DNA from: Leishmania infantum JPCM5
Taxonomy: Eukaryota; Euglenozoa; Kinetoplastea; Trypanosomatida; Trypanosomatidae
Assembly (NCBI RefSeq): GCF_000002875.2
Contig: NC_009418.2
Coordinates: forward strand, 976,130-1,040,129
Direction: 5' to 3'
Length of the DNA: 64,000 bases
Shown here: positions 35,505-45,974 of the stretch, piece after piece
Numbering within the stretch: position 1 is the stretch's first letter
Layout: the number at the start of each line of letters is the position of its first letter
Made by a program: the position numbers and the translations under genes
The notes under the pieces: generated by a model
The model's database searches: none
What the model saw: the letters and a program-made list of their open reading frames with translations, nothing else
Told to the model about the DNA's origin: nothing

Positions 35505-35509
35505 CTAAG

Positions 35510-38122
35510 ATGTCCCGCATAGCATCCGGAGACTCCGTGAAGCTGCTGAAGGGACAACTATCGGAAAAGGAGTTTCGTATAGGCGAACTGGAGAACCGTG
35601 TCAAGGATCTTTTCAACGAAGCCAAAGAGCTGGATGAAAAGCTGCGTATCGCGAACCGTAATGCCCGCGTTCTTGAAGAGGAAAACAGCAACTACCACAT
35701 TCGAATCAAGAACTTTGAGAAGGATGGCGGTGCTTTGGACATCTTTCCTTTGCAGAAAGAAGCGATGAAGCTCATCCAAGAGAACGATGAGCTGCGGCAG
35801 TCGCTCACAGAGGCTGAGAGACGTGTGAGGGAAATATCCGGCCGCGAGCGCGACAGTGACCACGACGCTGACAAGCGCATTCGCGAACTGCAGAGCGAGT
35901 GCGAAAGAATGCGCAAGGAAAGACTGCGTGAGTACAAAGAGCTGGAGAGCACTAGGCGTCTGTGTGCTGACTTGCAAAAACGCCTCGATGACGACGAGGA
36001 GACGCTGAAATCAGCAAAAGAGCTGTGGGACCAGGAGCGCGATAGGTACCAGCAGAAGATTGACGAACTACTGGACTTCAATAAGCGTGCGGAAAGGCCC
36101 CTCGTGACGCGAACTGCTTGGCACAGGGATGGCCCTGCGGATGAGCCGCTGGAGCAATTTCTGTTGAAGGAAGAGGTTGCACAGCTGGAAAGGACGCTGA
36201 AAGAGGTCCAACACAAGAACTGGGAAAAGGAGAAGACGTGGGTTCGTACCGAGACCGAGCTGCGTCACCACATCAATGAATTGCAGGTGAGCGGCAGATC
36301 GGAGAGCCGTAACGACAATGCACTTTTCCAGGCCATGAAGGATCAAGTCAGGGCTTTGCAAGACGAAATTCAGGCTCTTCGGAGTGACAGGCGGGGCTCG
36401 CGGTCGGCACAAGGCGCGCCAATGAGCTCAATGAGTACGTCCTCTACTGTGACACCGGCTGTAAAGAGCGGTGTAGTGGAGGAGTGGGCAGCTCGCTATG
36501 AATCCGTATCAAGGGAAAACGACAACCTTCGCGATCAGGTAGACGCAGCGAAGGCAAAAATTCTCGAGCTTCAAAACCTTGTCGACGAGAAGGTAGTAGC
36601 ATGCAAAGAGATGGAGCTTCGACTCGCAGCTGCACAGAAGCAACGCGCAATCGCTTCTCAGGCTCCATTGGTAGACAGGCCATCATCTATCCGCTCGACC
36701 AGTGAGCGCAGTTATGAAAGTCGTGCAACCGGTGCTCCGCGTAGCCAGGACGATGCACGCGCGATGATGGTCATGAGACAGCGCGTGCTTGACCTGGAGG
36801 CGGAGTTGAGGACACTCTGCAGCGCGCACGAGCAGAAGGAGACTATCAGCCATGCTCGCCTTAAGGATTACAAAAAACAGATCGTGGAGCTACTACGGGA
36901 AAATGCAAATCTTAGAGATGCGAGCATGGATCAGGCTGATACTGAGGGCGGATGCACTATCATGGATTTTTCGGATGGGATGATGCGTTTGACGAAGGAC
37001 AAGCGGGAGTCGGTAGAGGAAGTGATGCGACTTCTTGAATTGGCGTGGGACAGCGAAGATGAGCTGAATCGACAGCTACGTCGAGCCAAGTACCAAAATG
37101 CGGCCATGGCCGCTCAGGGTGCCTCTAAGGACGACGAGATTCAGTGCCTCCAGAAATCTGTCAGTATCTTGGAAAGCAAGCTGCGAGACATGGAGAAACG
37201 GGCGCACGACAACGGCGATTTGAAAGACGCCATGGGTGAACTAAGAAAACAACGCCGAGGTCTGACCGATGAAAACGACAAGCTTCGAAAGAAGATTGGA
37301 GATTTGGAGAAGGCTAAGGAGGAAGTAGTGCGGCAGCAGAGCGCAAAGCAAAATGATGCTAAGCGGCGTATTGAAGAGCTACAGACTGAGATTGATGATT
37401 TGACGCACAAGCTCGCCAACGCGCGTAAGGCAGGTAGTCGACCAGTCTCTCCACGCCTCAGTACCCGCTCCCCGCAACCCGGTGCGCTCTCTCCGAGACC
37501 CAGCGCCCGGCGTCGCACACCTGAGGCAGCTGCTCTATCCCACTTATCTGTCCGCTCCACAGATGAGCAGCGTCGAAGTGCTGTCCCTGAAGGTGCCCAC
37601 CTCGCTTTCACAGTCGTGGAATTGACGGATGTGCTGCGCAACGGTCGACCGATCACTGAGGCCGGTCACGTCATCATCAAAGTGAAGTCCATTAAGGAGA
37701 AGTACAAGACTTCCGTAAAGTTGCTGTCTTCTGTGATCCGCTTTGATGAGACATTTGTGTTCTACCTCGCGCAGCCAGACCAGGATGTCATCACTCTGCA
37801 CGTCTTTTATAAGCCGCATGGCGGGTCCCGTGAGTTTCATATCGGGGACGCCTGCTTCTCCATGGCAACACTATACCGAGGACTTCCTCGCCAGCGCATA
37901 GCTCCTGTGGTGCAGAGCCCGGGAACAAAAGAAGCGCGTCGTGCCGCACAGGTCGAAGTGCATTTGCAAACGGATGACTTCGGAAAGACGATGGTGCATA
38001 CGCAGGAGGAAGTGGAGAAGGAGAAGATGCGTTTCATCGAGCTGGTGAACAAGTTTGAGAAGGGCTCCCCAGAGATGCTGCACGCGGTGGATGTTTACAT
38101 GGCGTCCAACGAGCTACAGTAG
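35510..38122 (+). CDS. CC2D: Coiled-coil protein with C-terminal C2 domain (CC2D-like)
   Basis: This 870-residue protein is predicted to be mostly coiled coil (about 5-640), with a short break near 205-230 and a Ser/Gly/Thr-rich linker around 305-320. A Ser-Pro/Arg-rich linker (about 643-690, several SPR motifs, candidate phosphosites) leads into a C2-type beta-sandwich at about 695-822, with the hallmark VIRFDETFVFYL and DQDVITLHVFYK strands. The first calcium-loop Asp pair typical of synaptotagmin C2 domains is not evident, so lipid or protein binding without calcium is more likely. Size and architecture match T. brucei CC2D, a component of the flagellum attachment zone filament needed for attachment and cell morphogenesis. 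The position near the Alba gene also agrees with my recollection of synteny. The symbol is a best match, not verified by alignment. Confidence 0.8.
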   Translation: MSRIASGDSVKLLKGQLSEKEFRIGELENRVKDLFNEAKELDEKLRIANRNARVLEEENSNYHIRIKNFEKDGGALDIFPLQKEAMKLIQENDELRQSLTEAERRVREISGRERDSDHDADKRIRELQSECERMRKERLREYKELESTRRLCADLQKRLDDDEETLKSAKELWDQERDRYQQKIDELLDFNKRAERPLVTRTAWHRDGPADEPLEQFLLKEEVAQLERTLKEVQHKNWEKEKTWVRTETELRHHINELQVSGRSESRNDNALFQAMKDQVRALQDEIQALRSDRRGSRSAQGAPMSSMSTSSTVTPAVKSGVVEEWAARYESVSRENDNLRDQVDAAKAKILELQNLVDEKVVACKEMELRLAAAQKQRAIASQAPLVDRPSSIRSTSERSYESRATGAPRSQDDARAMMVMRQRVLDLEAELRTLCSAHEQKETISHARLKDYKKQIVELLRENANLRDASMDQADTEGGCTIMDFSDGMMRLTKDKRESVEEVMRLLELAWDSEDELNRQLRRAKYQNAAMAAQGASKDDEIQCLQKSVSILESKLRDMEKRAHDNGDLKDAMGELRKQRRGLTDENDKLRKKIGDLEKAKEEVVRQQSAKQNDAKRRIEELQTEIDDLTHKLANARKAGSRPVSPRLSTRSPQPGALSPRPSARRRTPEAAALSHLSVRSTDEQRRSAVPEGAHLAFTVVELTDVLRNGRPITEAGHVIIKVKSIKEKYKTSVKLLSSVIRFDETFVFYLAQPDQDVITLHVFYKPHGGSREFHIGDACFSMATLYRGLPRQRIAPVVQSPGTKEARRAAQVEVHLQTDDFGKTMVHTQEEVEKEKMRFIELVNKFEKGSPEMLHAVDVYMASNELQ

Positions 38123-41100
38123 CTTTTCGCGCGCATCGACTGCACAGGCGCCAAGGGCAGAGTCTTCGCAGTGATTCCTTTTTGTGACATGCGTGTGCGT
38201 GTGTACGCCAGTGGGTGGGGATGAGTACGTGTCTGCTTTTAGCTGTTTTCCGTTTCCATTTGCGTAGATTTTTTCTCTCTCATGTGTTTAGTTTCTTGAA
38301 TGTTGGCTTCTCGTTTGGAGAAGCACTAGCAGCGGTGCTATAGATGTGCGCGGAATGCGAACCGTTTGCGAGCGCGCGCTCTCGCGTGTCTCTTTTTTTT
38401 TCGGCTGCAGTCAGCACGAGCTGACTTCGTTTGAGGGCGTTTGTTTCCTACGCGCGCATTTTCTGCTGTGCGTGTATATGTATATGTGTGTGCATGCGTG
38501 TATGCGTTGAGGTGCACTTGAGCAGGATTGCTTGAGACAAAAAGGCAAGCAAGCCAACACATCAGCAGTAGCGTTTTGCAAGTACAATGAAAGTGAAAGC
38601 AAGAAAACACCGCTACTTTTTCTTGTTTTCTCTATTGTCACACTCTGCTCTCACTGCCCTACTTCTCCTGATACGCTGTGTTTGTTTACATCTGGCTTCA
38701 TTTCGTCGCTTGCTTTTTTTTTACTAGTTGGATGCGGTATTTGAATCGCAAGGACGAGTCTTGTCTTGTTCCCTGTTCGCTTCGAGACTGCAACAGCGAG
38801 GTGTAAAATGTCTCTTTTTTTTTTGGCACTCTGCCGTCACGGTACCGCTATCTTTAGCACATTTTTCTTCGCTTTCCTTATGCTGGCTTTTTCTTTGTGT
38901 TTGTGCTCGCTTGTGATCTGCGCTGTGTGGTATGTCAAGCCCTCTCTCTCGTGCTTTCATTCGGTCTCCCTCCCTTTCTTCTCCGTGATGGCCACTCTTG
39001 TGAAGCCTTCCACATTTTTTTTTTGTTTCTGTGTTTCACCATTGCTCTTTTTTTCCTTTGACCTTTGCCAACATCATTTTCGAGAGCAGCGTGCTAAGAG
39101 CACGCGCATCATTTCGCCCTCGCTCTCTTCCTTTTCTCGGGCGAGAGGGGGGCTGGGCACTGCTAAAAGGTCCTCTTTTCTGTTGATCAGCGGTGTGAGT
39201 ATGCTATCTTGAGTATTGTAGGCGCTCAGGTGTACAACCTGGCGCATTATGAAGTCTAGTAGAGGTGATGACGCGTCTGTTACGAAGAGAAAATATTGCA
39301 TGATACTCGTTTTCTTGAAGCGCACGCCATCAACTGGTTTTCCTGTGTGTCTCTTCCCTTCATATGGTTTTCTCATCGCTGTCTTGGCGTTTGCGCGATG
39401 CGCTTTCCTGCACACCTTCCGACATCCACGTGCGACTCTCGACACGCACCACGGAGAAGGAACAAAACGGTTGCGTTTCAGCTAGGCTCTCACTGTAAGG
39501 TTCTTGACGCTTCGTGACTCATGCCGAGCCTTCTGTTCGCTTCTACGTTGACGAAGCTAAGAAACCAAACCGCAAAAAGATGGAAAAAGCGAACGAAAGA
39601 GGCAGCAATGCATTTGTTTTCTCTTCATCTCTGCGTTCTCCGCTCTCGCCGACTCCCACCCACCCCCACTTTTCGGAACGCATATGCGTCCTCATTCTTC
39701 GGTCGACACTACCATGGAAGAGGCGGCGGAACGGAGAGAGTGTGATGAAAGGTAGACGGGTAGCCCCCCTCCCCCTCCCCCGCACGCAGTAACAACAGAA
39801 AAGCGCTTCTGCTCCTTTCAGTGGCAAAGATAACTATCCGCCACAACAGCCTTAACGGAAAGCGAAACGAAGACAGGCGTCCTTTTCCGTGATATTGCCT
39901 TTTCTCTCCATTCTTCTGCACAAGAGCACCAGGATACAAAAGCACGGGAGGGAGGCAACGCCTTGTGTTTGGCTTCCTGCTTGACGCGCCGTTGTTCATC
40001 AGCATAGATTCTCCTTTTTTTTGTTTCGGAATTCCGTGCTTGAACTGGGAAGCTTCAGTTTCGTTCTCTTCTTGACGGCCACATCCTTTTCCCCTTTCCC
40101 TCCACCACTCCTTTTGTTTTGCGCTTGGCGTCTTCGAGTTAGAGGGTAGCGCAGAGGTATACATGTATGCATGAATATGTGTGTTTGTGTGTGCTTGTAG
40201 ATGAGATTGCGTGTGCTTTTTTTTTTACAAAACACAAACACACGAACGAAGAAAAAATAACAACAGCATCGGCAGCGACCTTGATGCAGGTATGAAGGTG
40301 GCAGTCAGGGAGCTCCATCAGACGGGAAGGGAGAGAGAGAGGTGGAGGCCAGCATAGCTTCAGGCGCAGCGATGAGGTTTGAAACATGTACACCTACCAT
40401 AAAAAACGTTCGCTGATGCGGATGTGCCTTGGCGCGCGCCGTGTGCTGAAGGGTATCACCTCGTAGTGCCAGCTTCGCAGTCGAGATTTCTGTCTCATTT
40501 TTTTTTTACTGCGTCATTGTCAGTGTGTCCTGTGAGGACCACAGAGAGAGCAAGCGTATCAGCCAGCTGCCGTGAATTGCTCTTAACAAAACCTACCCAC
40601 TCAGGAGTTCTCCACTGACCTCTTAGGTGCGAAGCTGCTGCGGCCTACTCAATATCGTTGATGTACGGTGCATATTTATTTCCTGCTGTGATCTGGTCTC
40701 TCTGGAAAAGAAGCCATTCTGTTCCTCTCCCTTGATTACTCCTTCCGTGATGCGCTTCGCATTCTCCCCTTTTCGACCGTCCCCATTTTTTTCTGCATCG
40801 CGCTACATTCCGCGCTGTCATTGCACTCTGTGTGTGTATATGTGGGCTTGCGTCTGAAAATACGCCGACGTCACTTATGCAACCGCCAACATCTGTGCCT
40901 CCCTTGCTTTCTTGCAGAACGACAACCGCACCAAAGCCAAGCAGTTCAGAAAGAATACAAGGGCCAAAGACATCAGCAGGGCATTTCCATAAGAGGCGGC
41001 CACCACTTTTTCCCGTTGGCCTGCTCAGCGCTCTTACTATCCCGATTGCTCATGGCTCTGGAGACGAAAAAAATCAAACGCACGAAGCACACACGAACAA

Positions 41101-41311
41101 CTGTAAGGCCACGGCACAAGATTGTTTCTTTACCACCGAAACACAGGCACAGCGAGAGACACGCGATTGCATGCCTGTTACCCGCGTGACTTGGCTTGAT
41201 GGTGTCTTACAAACCTGAGCGTTTTGCTACCGTACGGGATCCTTGCCGGATCACTCGCGCATAGGGTCGCGTCACAGGCTCGTGCCACAACCTCCTCCTC
41301 TTGCACTGGCT
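38123..41311. other. Intergenic region downstream of CC2D-like gene
   Basis: There is no credible gene in this 3.2-kb stretch. It is pyrimidine-rich with many T8-T10 runs, a GT/TA-rich patch at 38,465-38,505, and a good splice acceptor candidate at 40,916-40,917 (CCTCCCTTGCTTTCTTGCAG) that could serve the next gene. It should hold the CC2D-like 3' UTR and poly(A) site. Confidence 0.55.
40916..40917 (+). promoter_or_regulatory. Candidate trans-splice acceptor for the dynein-MTBD-like gene
   Basis: The tract TGCCTCCCTTGCTTTCTTGCAG is the strongest acceptor-like sequence upstream of the gene. If used, the 5' UTR is about 395 nt and contains an upstream ATG at 41,052 opening a 45-codon frame that stops at 41,189. 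A weaker tract at 41,289-41,305 followed by TCTAG at 41,337-41,339 would instead favour a start at 41,390. Confidence 0.4.
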
Positions 41312-43243
41312 ATGTGCGCGCGCGGATTGCCGCGTCTAGAACGCCTGAAAGCTGAAAAAGGAGTTGAAAAGAAGGAACGCGGCGCAGGCATGAACTCAAT
41401 CACGAATAGGGTGATAGCATATCGCCTTCCACAAGATGGGGCGGGGGAGGAGGCCTACGGCCTGTGCCTTCGAAAAGAAGGGAACACGCTGCGCGTGATG
41501 TTATTGCAGAAGGAGGACAACTACGAGCGACCACTGAGGTCAGTGTTGCGCAAGCTATCCGACGAGGATGCCGTCGTGAGCGAGCTCGAGAACCGCTTTA
41601 AGTCACTGCAGTCGAGTCTGATAGAGGAGAATGATGCGGCGAGGCAGAAGAAGTGCCGCTTGCAAAAGAGAATGCTACAGTGGGCTATTCGCCGATTGGA
41701 GGGGGTCGAGGAGAAAGAGTGGGCACTGCTGTCGCAGCAACGCTGCCCTTCTGCCATGGTTAGCTGTATTGGATGCACCGTGGCTTCCATCGCTGTAGGG
41801 AAGAGTCTTGTGTCATCTACGTGGACTGATGCGCAAAGGTTGCTCCGCAGTGGCAAGGAAATGGTGCTGCAGCTGCGTCAGGTTGGCGAGCAGCGGATGG
41901 ACAGGTCTCTGTATGACTCCATCGAAGAGACGTATTTGTCCGACTCGACCTTGTCTTACTCATCCGTGTCGCAGGAGTCGCTGTCGCTTGGCGTCCTGCA
42001 CAAGTGGATCACGGCTTTCATGGATTACCAACGTGCCTGCTACATGGAGGGCGGGGACGCGGAGCTGCAGCAACAGATGACCGACTGTCAGAGCAGCCTG
42101 GAATCGGCGCGCGAGCGGCGCAGCTCGCTGGCGAAGCAGGCAGATCTCATCAAAAAAGGAAATTGCTACAGTCGCACCCAGACGGTACGCAGTGTCCCCA
42201 TAGAGCACGTCCTCTACCTCATGACATCGGAGAAGGTTACGACCCGCCAGTACCTTCTCAAGGAGCGCGTCCCTCTCGAATCGCTGGAGGAGGCGCTGAC
42301 GAACTCGCTTGCTGGTCCGCAAAGTGCCCGCGGCTGTCGCGACGACAAAACTAGAATGACGGCGCTTTCTTTCCCTCGGGTGGAACACCCTGTCGCAGAA
42401 GCCAGACACACGGATCGCACCCCCACCGGTGCCTCGAAGCACCCTTCGCCGAAGGCTGAGTCGGCGCGGGCAGGATCGCGGGTGAGCGGGCGTCACGTTC
42501 GACGGCCGCGTGCCTCCACAGACGACGGTGGAAATATGGACGGTGCCGAGAGTCGCTGTGCCGCTGTGCCGTCCTCGACCGATTCATTGAGGGAACAGAG
42601 GGATAAAATCCACGCTGCGAGGGAGGTAAAACGTGCATCTCGCAGGAGCAGTGGCTCGTTGTTGTCGAGTGGCAAGGCTGCAGTGGCACGCGCCATGGGG
42701 ACCACCACTACAACAACAGGTGCCGTCGCTGCTTCTTTTTCTTCGACCACCCATGCTGACAGGGAAACCGGCGCGTCTTTTCCGTCATGTGAGCCCAGCA
42801 CTCCTTCAGCGTCTGCTGATGCCCAGCACGTACTGGCAGATGTCAAAAACCACTTTAAAAACGTGCAGGAGACCCTGCTGGCATGCTTGGAGGAGTACGA
42901 GCAGCTGGAGGAGAAGTACTCGAACACCGTAGAGCAGAGTAAGCAGCTTCTGCATACTTTAGAGGAGCGTGACGACGAGATTGCGCGGCTGCGCGAGGAC
43001 TTGTCACGGGCGACAAAGAAGCAGCTCTTGGCAAGCCGTCTAATTTCGCTACTGCAGCGGAATCAGCGTGGGGCTTCAAGCGGTGGCCGGTGCAACGAAG
43101 ACCAGAACTGTAGTGATGAGGCTCGGCTTCAACCAAAGACTTCCAGCGCATGCGATGCGGGGACTTTTGCGAGGCAGGTGGAGTACTTGCTGGATGATAC
43201 GCTGGATTTTGTTCGAGGGGCTGCTGCGGCTCCAGTCATGTGA
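41312..43243 (+). CDS. Coiled-coil protein with a dynein-stalk-head-like microtubule-binding domain
   Basis: This is 643 residues from the first in-frame ATG, or 617 from the ATG at 41,390. In order: a short globular N-terminus; coiled coil (about 85-140); a segment of about 100 residues (145-245) matching the helical pattern of the dynein heavy-chain microtubule-binding stalk head; a second coiled coil (about 248-285); a short conserved-looking stretch (VPIEHVLYLMTSEKVTTRQYL); a Ser/Arg/Thr-rich disordered region (about 335-500); and a C-terminal coiled coil (about 505-580). The stalk-head signatures are an initial CPSAMV (the PPxxV site), STWTDAQRLL, an IEETYLSDSTLSYSSV stretch, and LHKWITAFMDYQ. 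There is no AAA+ motor sequence here or nearby, so this is not a dynein fragment. It may bind microtubules, tubulin or the axoneme; function is inference. It lies between CC2D-like and FAZ1-like genes. Confidence 0.82.
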   Translation: MCARGLPRLERLKAEKGVEKKERGAGMNSITNRVIAYRLPQDGAGEEAYGLCLRKEGNTLRVMLLQKEDNYERPLRSVLRKLSDEDAVVSELENRFKSLQSSLIEENDAARQKKCRLQKRMLQWAIRRLEGVEEKEWALLSQQRCPSAMVSCIGCTVASIAVGKSLVSSTWTDAQRLLRSGKEMVLQLRQVGEQRMDRSLYDSIEETYLSDSTLSYSSVSQESLSLGVLHKWITAFMDYQRACYMEGGDAELQQQMTDCQSSLESARERRSSLAKQADLIKKGNCYSRTQTVRSVPIEHVLYLMTSEKVTTRQYLLKERVPLESLEEALTNSLAGPQSARGCRDDKTRMTALSFPRVEHPVAEARHTDRTPTGASKHPSPKAESARAGSRVSGRHVRRPRASTDDGGNMDGAESRCAAVPSSTDSLREQRDKIHAAREVKRASRRSSGSLLSSGKAAVARAMGTTTTTTGAVAASFSSTTHADRETGASFPSCEPSTPSASADAQHVLADVKNHFKNVQETLLACLEEYEQLEEKYSNTVEQSKQLLHTLEERDDEIARLREDLSRATKKQLLASRLISLLQRNQRGASSGGRCNEDQNCSDEARLQPKTSSACDAGTFARQVEYLLDDTLDFVRGAAAAPVM

Positions 43244-45929
43244 GCAGGCGCACTGATGAGTGTCTAAAAAACAGCCTTTACGTGGCGCGCTGGAGCGCCT
43301 CAAAAGTCGCGCGCGGCGTTTGCTCCCCATCTCGCCCTGCCGTGAATGTGCTGTGTGTGTGTGTGCTCCGACGTGTGCAGGAGTAGATCTGTGGATAAAA
43401 GAAGAAGTGTGAGGGAGGCGATGGAAACTAAGGATGGACGGCACGCGCGGTTGTGCGTGTGTGCGCTGCTCTTTTTCCGCTCTTTCCCACCCCGCTCGGC
43501 GCACGTGCATGTACGATGGAGGGGTTGGGTAGGGAAAAGCACATGAAAACAGGACGGAAAGAGAAAAAGTAGCGAAGGGTATTTACGCAACTCAAGGGGC
43601 CAGTGGTTTTCAACGATTTTTTTTTTCGCGTGACATTTCTGCATCAGTTGTCACTATGTAAACGCACTCTAGGGACGTCCCGGAAGGGAATGATTTACAG
43701 GGGCGGGAGAGGGTTTGGTGAGGTAGCATAGCTGGGGCCGCACAACCATCGCGCCACCATTCACATGACTGCTCCCTCGAACCTTTCCCCCCTAATCACA
43801 CAGAGAAAGGCTCCTGCCAAAGACCCTTTCATCGCTTGATGCATTTTTCTCGGTTCGACCCAAATGCTCTTTATTTCGCGTTTACTTAGCTTTTCCACTC
43901 TTGTAGTTCCTGCTGTTTGCTCTTTTTCGTGTTGTTTCTCTACTCCAGCTTTCAGTAGGGCCTAGAACGCTCTCGGTGCCAGCGTCTCTCTGTTTGGGTG
44001 CGCGGAAAGAAAACGAGACTTCTTAAAGAGAGGGTGGAGGTGGCCAACGATACACGCGTACGCTCACACACACACACACACACACGTCCATACACCCACA
44101 GGCCGAGAACACGAAGAAAAAAAAGGGTGGTGAAATGCGCTTTTTTTGATTTTTTGGCGTATCGCTGCGTGATTCATTTTCTTTTCCTTTTATTGTGCGT
44201 TCACTTATCTCTGTTTCTCCTCTTCTCCGTGCACTTGTTTTGCTTGCTTTCTTTTTTTTTTCCAGCACCCTCTCTTTTTCGCTTATATCACGTATCTTTT
44301 TTTTCCTTTGATGCTCGCGTGCTTACATCTTCTTACCGTTGCGTTTGGCCACCCACCCACCCACTACCACCGCCGCCTTCCTCCTGCTGCTGCTTTTCTT
44401 GCCTGAGTCATACTGTGTGCTTCTGCTTCTACGTTTTTTTTTTCAGTTTGCCTCCTCATACAGCTAGATTTCTCCACTTGATGCTCTTGCTCTTTAACGT
44501 GCGCTCTCGTGTGCGTCTTCCTCTGGAAAGTAATTGCCCACTGTGTACGCTTTTCATTGTCGTCATCTCCCACTGTGGCACCTTTTTTTTTTCGCTCTTC
44601 TCTTTCTCACAATTGCAAGCCTGATCTCCCAGTAGTGCAAACCATGCGACTGATACGCGAAAGGGGGAAGGAATAGAGAGAGGGATTCGTGGAGGGCCAT
44701 TTCATCGCACGCTGTGTTTGTCGGTGCTATTGGTGGCCCTTTCACTCCTGAAGTCTTGTTTTCTAGCTTGTCTTCCCACTCGTTGTGGCAGTGCAAGACT
44801 CACAGGAAAGCGGACAGGCTCAGCTGAAAGAAGATTTGGAAGACAAACAACCAGGCAGCGTAAGTCTTTTTTTCACACGTCATCCCGATGCGATTGCTAC
44901 GCATCGGTGCCTCTTGTGTGCACTGCGTGGTAATGTGAAACGACGGTCTTTGCGTTGTAGAGGATGAGTTACGACTGCTGAATGGCGTGGCGGTCGTTGC
45001 CCAAATCCACATGCAAAACGCACACCCAAGCGTCAGCAGAATCTCCCCAATCTTCCACACAGGCGCAAGATTAGGTAGCGCAACATCGGCGGCAGGAAGG
45101 ATGGGGGATGCACAGGTTCCGAGCGTCTTGCTTTCCAGTACGAAAAAATGGAACGCAAGGCGTTTGCCTTCCCCCGCGAAAGTTCTTAGAAATGATACAG
45201 CGCGGCATGCCTGTGTTTTTGCGTGTGGGGGTGCGCACTACTCCCTCCCCCCACCCCACTCCAGCCCGCCCGCACGACAATAGCGACGTAACGAATAACC
45301 AGTGAAAAAACGGAACTCTACGCGAAAGGAAGGAACCGAGCGAATTAAGGCTTTGATCCAAAGTTACGTGGCGTGCCAGCAGCACGCCTCTGAGCCGCAC
45401 AGTAGCCTTTGCTCTTGTCGCCTCGGTACTCTCTCCCAAGGTAGTGCGAAGAGGAAACGAAAGAGTAAGAGTTGCACTCATGCCGCCTTGAGTAGACGTT
45501 CCGCGAGTGTGGCACGCTACTCTATGCGACATCGTGGCCGCATGCTCTTCCCTCTTCTCTCGCCCCGTGCATGGCCTCGTTCGTTATCCATGTGCTCTTC
45601 GTGCCCGGCTTTCTTCGCCCTCTCCACTTCCTTCTTTCCTCTGCCCATTCTCTTCCTCCCACTCGTCTACGGTGATAACGTTTTTTTTTTCTTTTGTCCT
45701 CCATTTGTTCCTTGCGTGCGCTCTGCCGGCTCTCTGCATTATGGAATGCACCTCCTTCGAAATTTTACAGGTGAGGTTCCGACCAGTGCTTTTGCTCCTT
45801 TTTTTGTGTGTGCCTTGACGACGAGTAAGGCAACGCCGAGATTCTCATTTCGCCTCGTTGACCTCTCTCTCTTTCCCTGATGTGCAAATCTGGCAACTAA
45901 GCACCCCCGCCTCTCCCTTACACCACATC

Positions 45930-45974
<45 letters not shown>

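Larger units (their letters stand above)
29245..35509. promoter_or_regulatory. Divergent strand-switch region (probable bidirectional Pol II initiation zone)
   Basis: Every supported gene to the left is on the minus strand and every one to the right is on the plus strand, so this about 6.3-kb stretch separates two head-to-head directional clusters. It has no credible coding sequence: open frames are short, lack the GC-rich third positions of the flanking genes, and show no family resemblance. Base composition differs from the flanking intergenics, with fewer purine-only or pyrimidine-only blocks. Its only notable internal structures are a SIDER-like segment (about 32,120-32,640) and a C8 run near 32,812-32,819. 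In trypanosomatids such regions are established sites of Pol II initiation, marked by histone variants and acetylation, and often coincide with replication origins. No sequence-specific promoter motif is recognisable. Confidence 0.85.

Noticed and set aside
43852..43861. GGTTCGACCC, resembling a tRNA T-loop / B box
   Set aside because: No acceptor-stem pairing, D-arm or anticodon arm could be placed upstream within tRNA distance.
45302..45880. 192-codon plus-strand open frame upstream of the 348-bp repeat gene
   Set aside because: Pyrimidine-rich UTR-like sequence, Ser/Phe/Pro-rich product, no domain.
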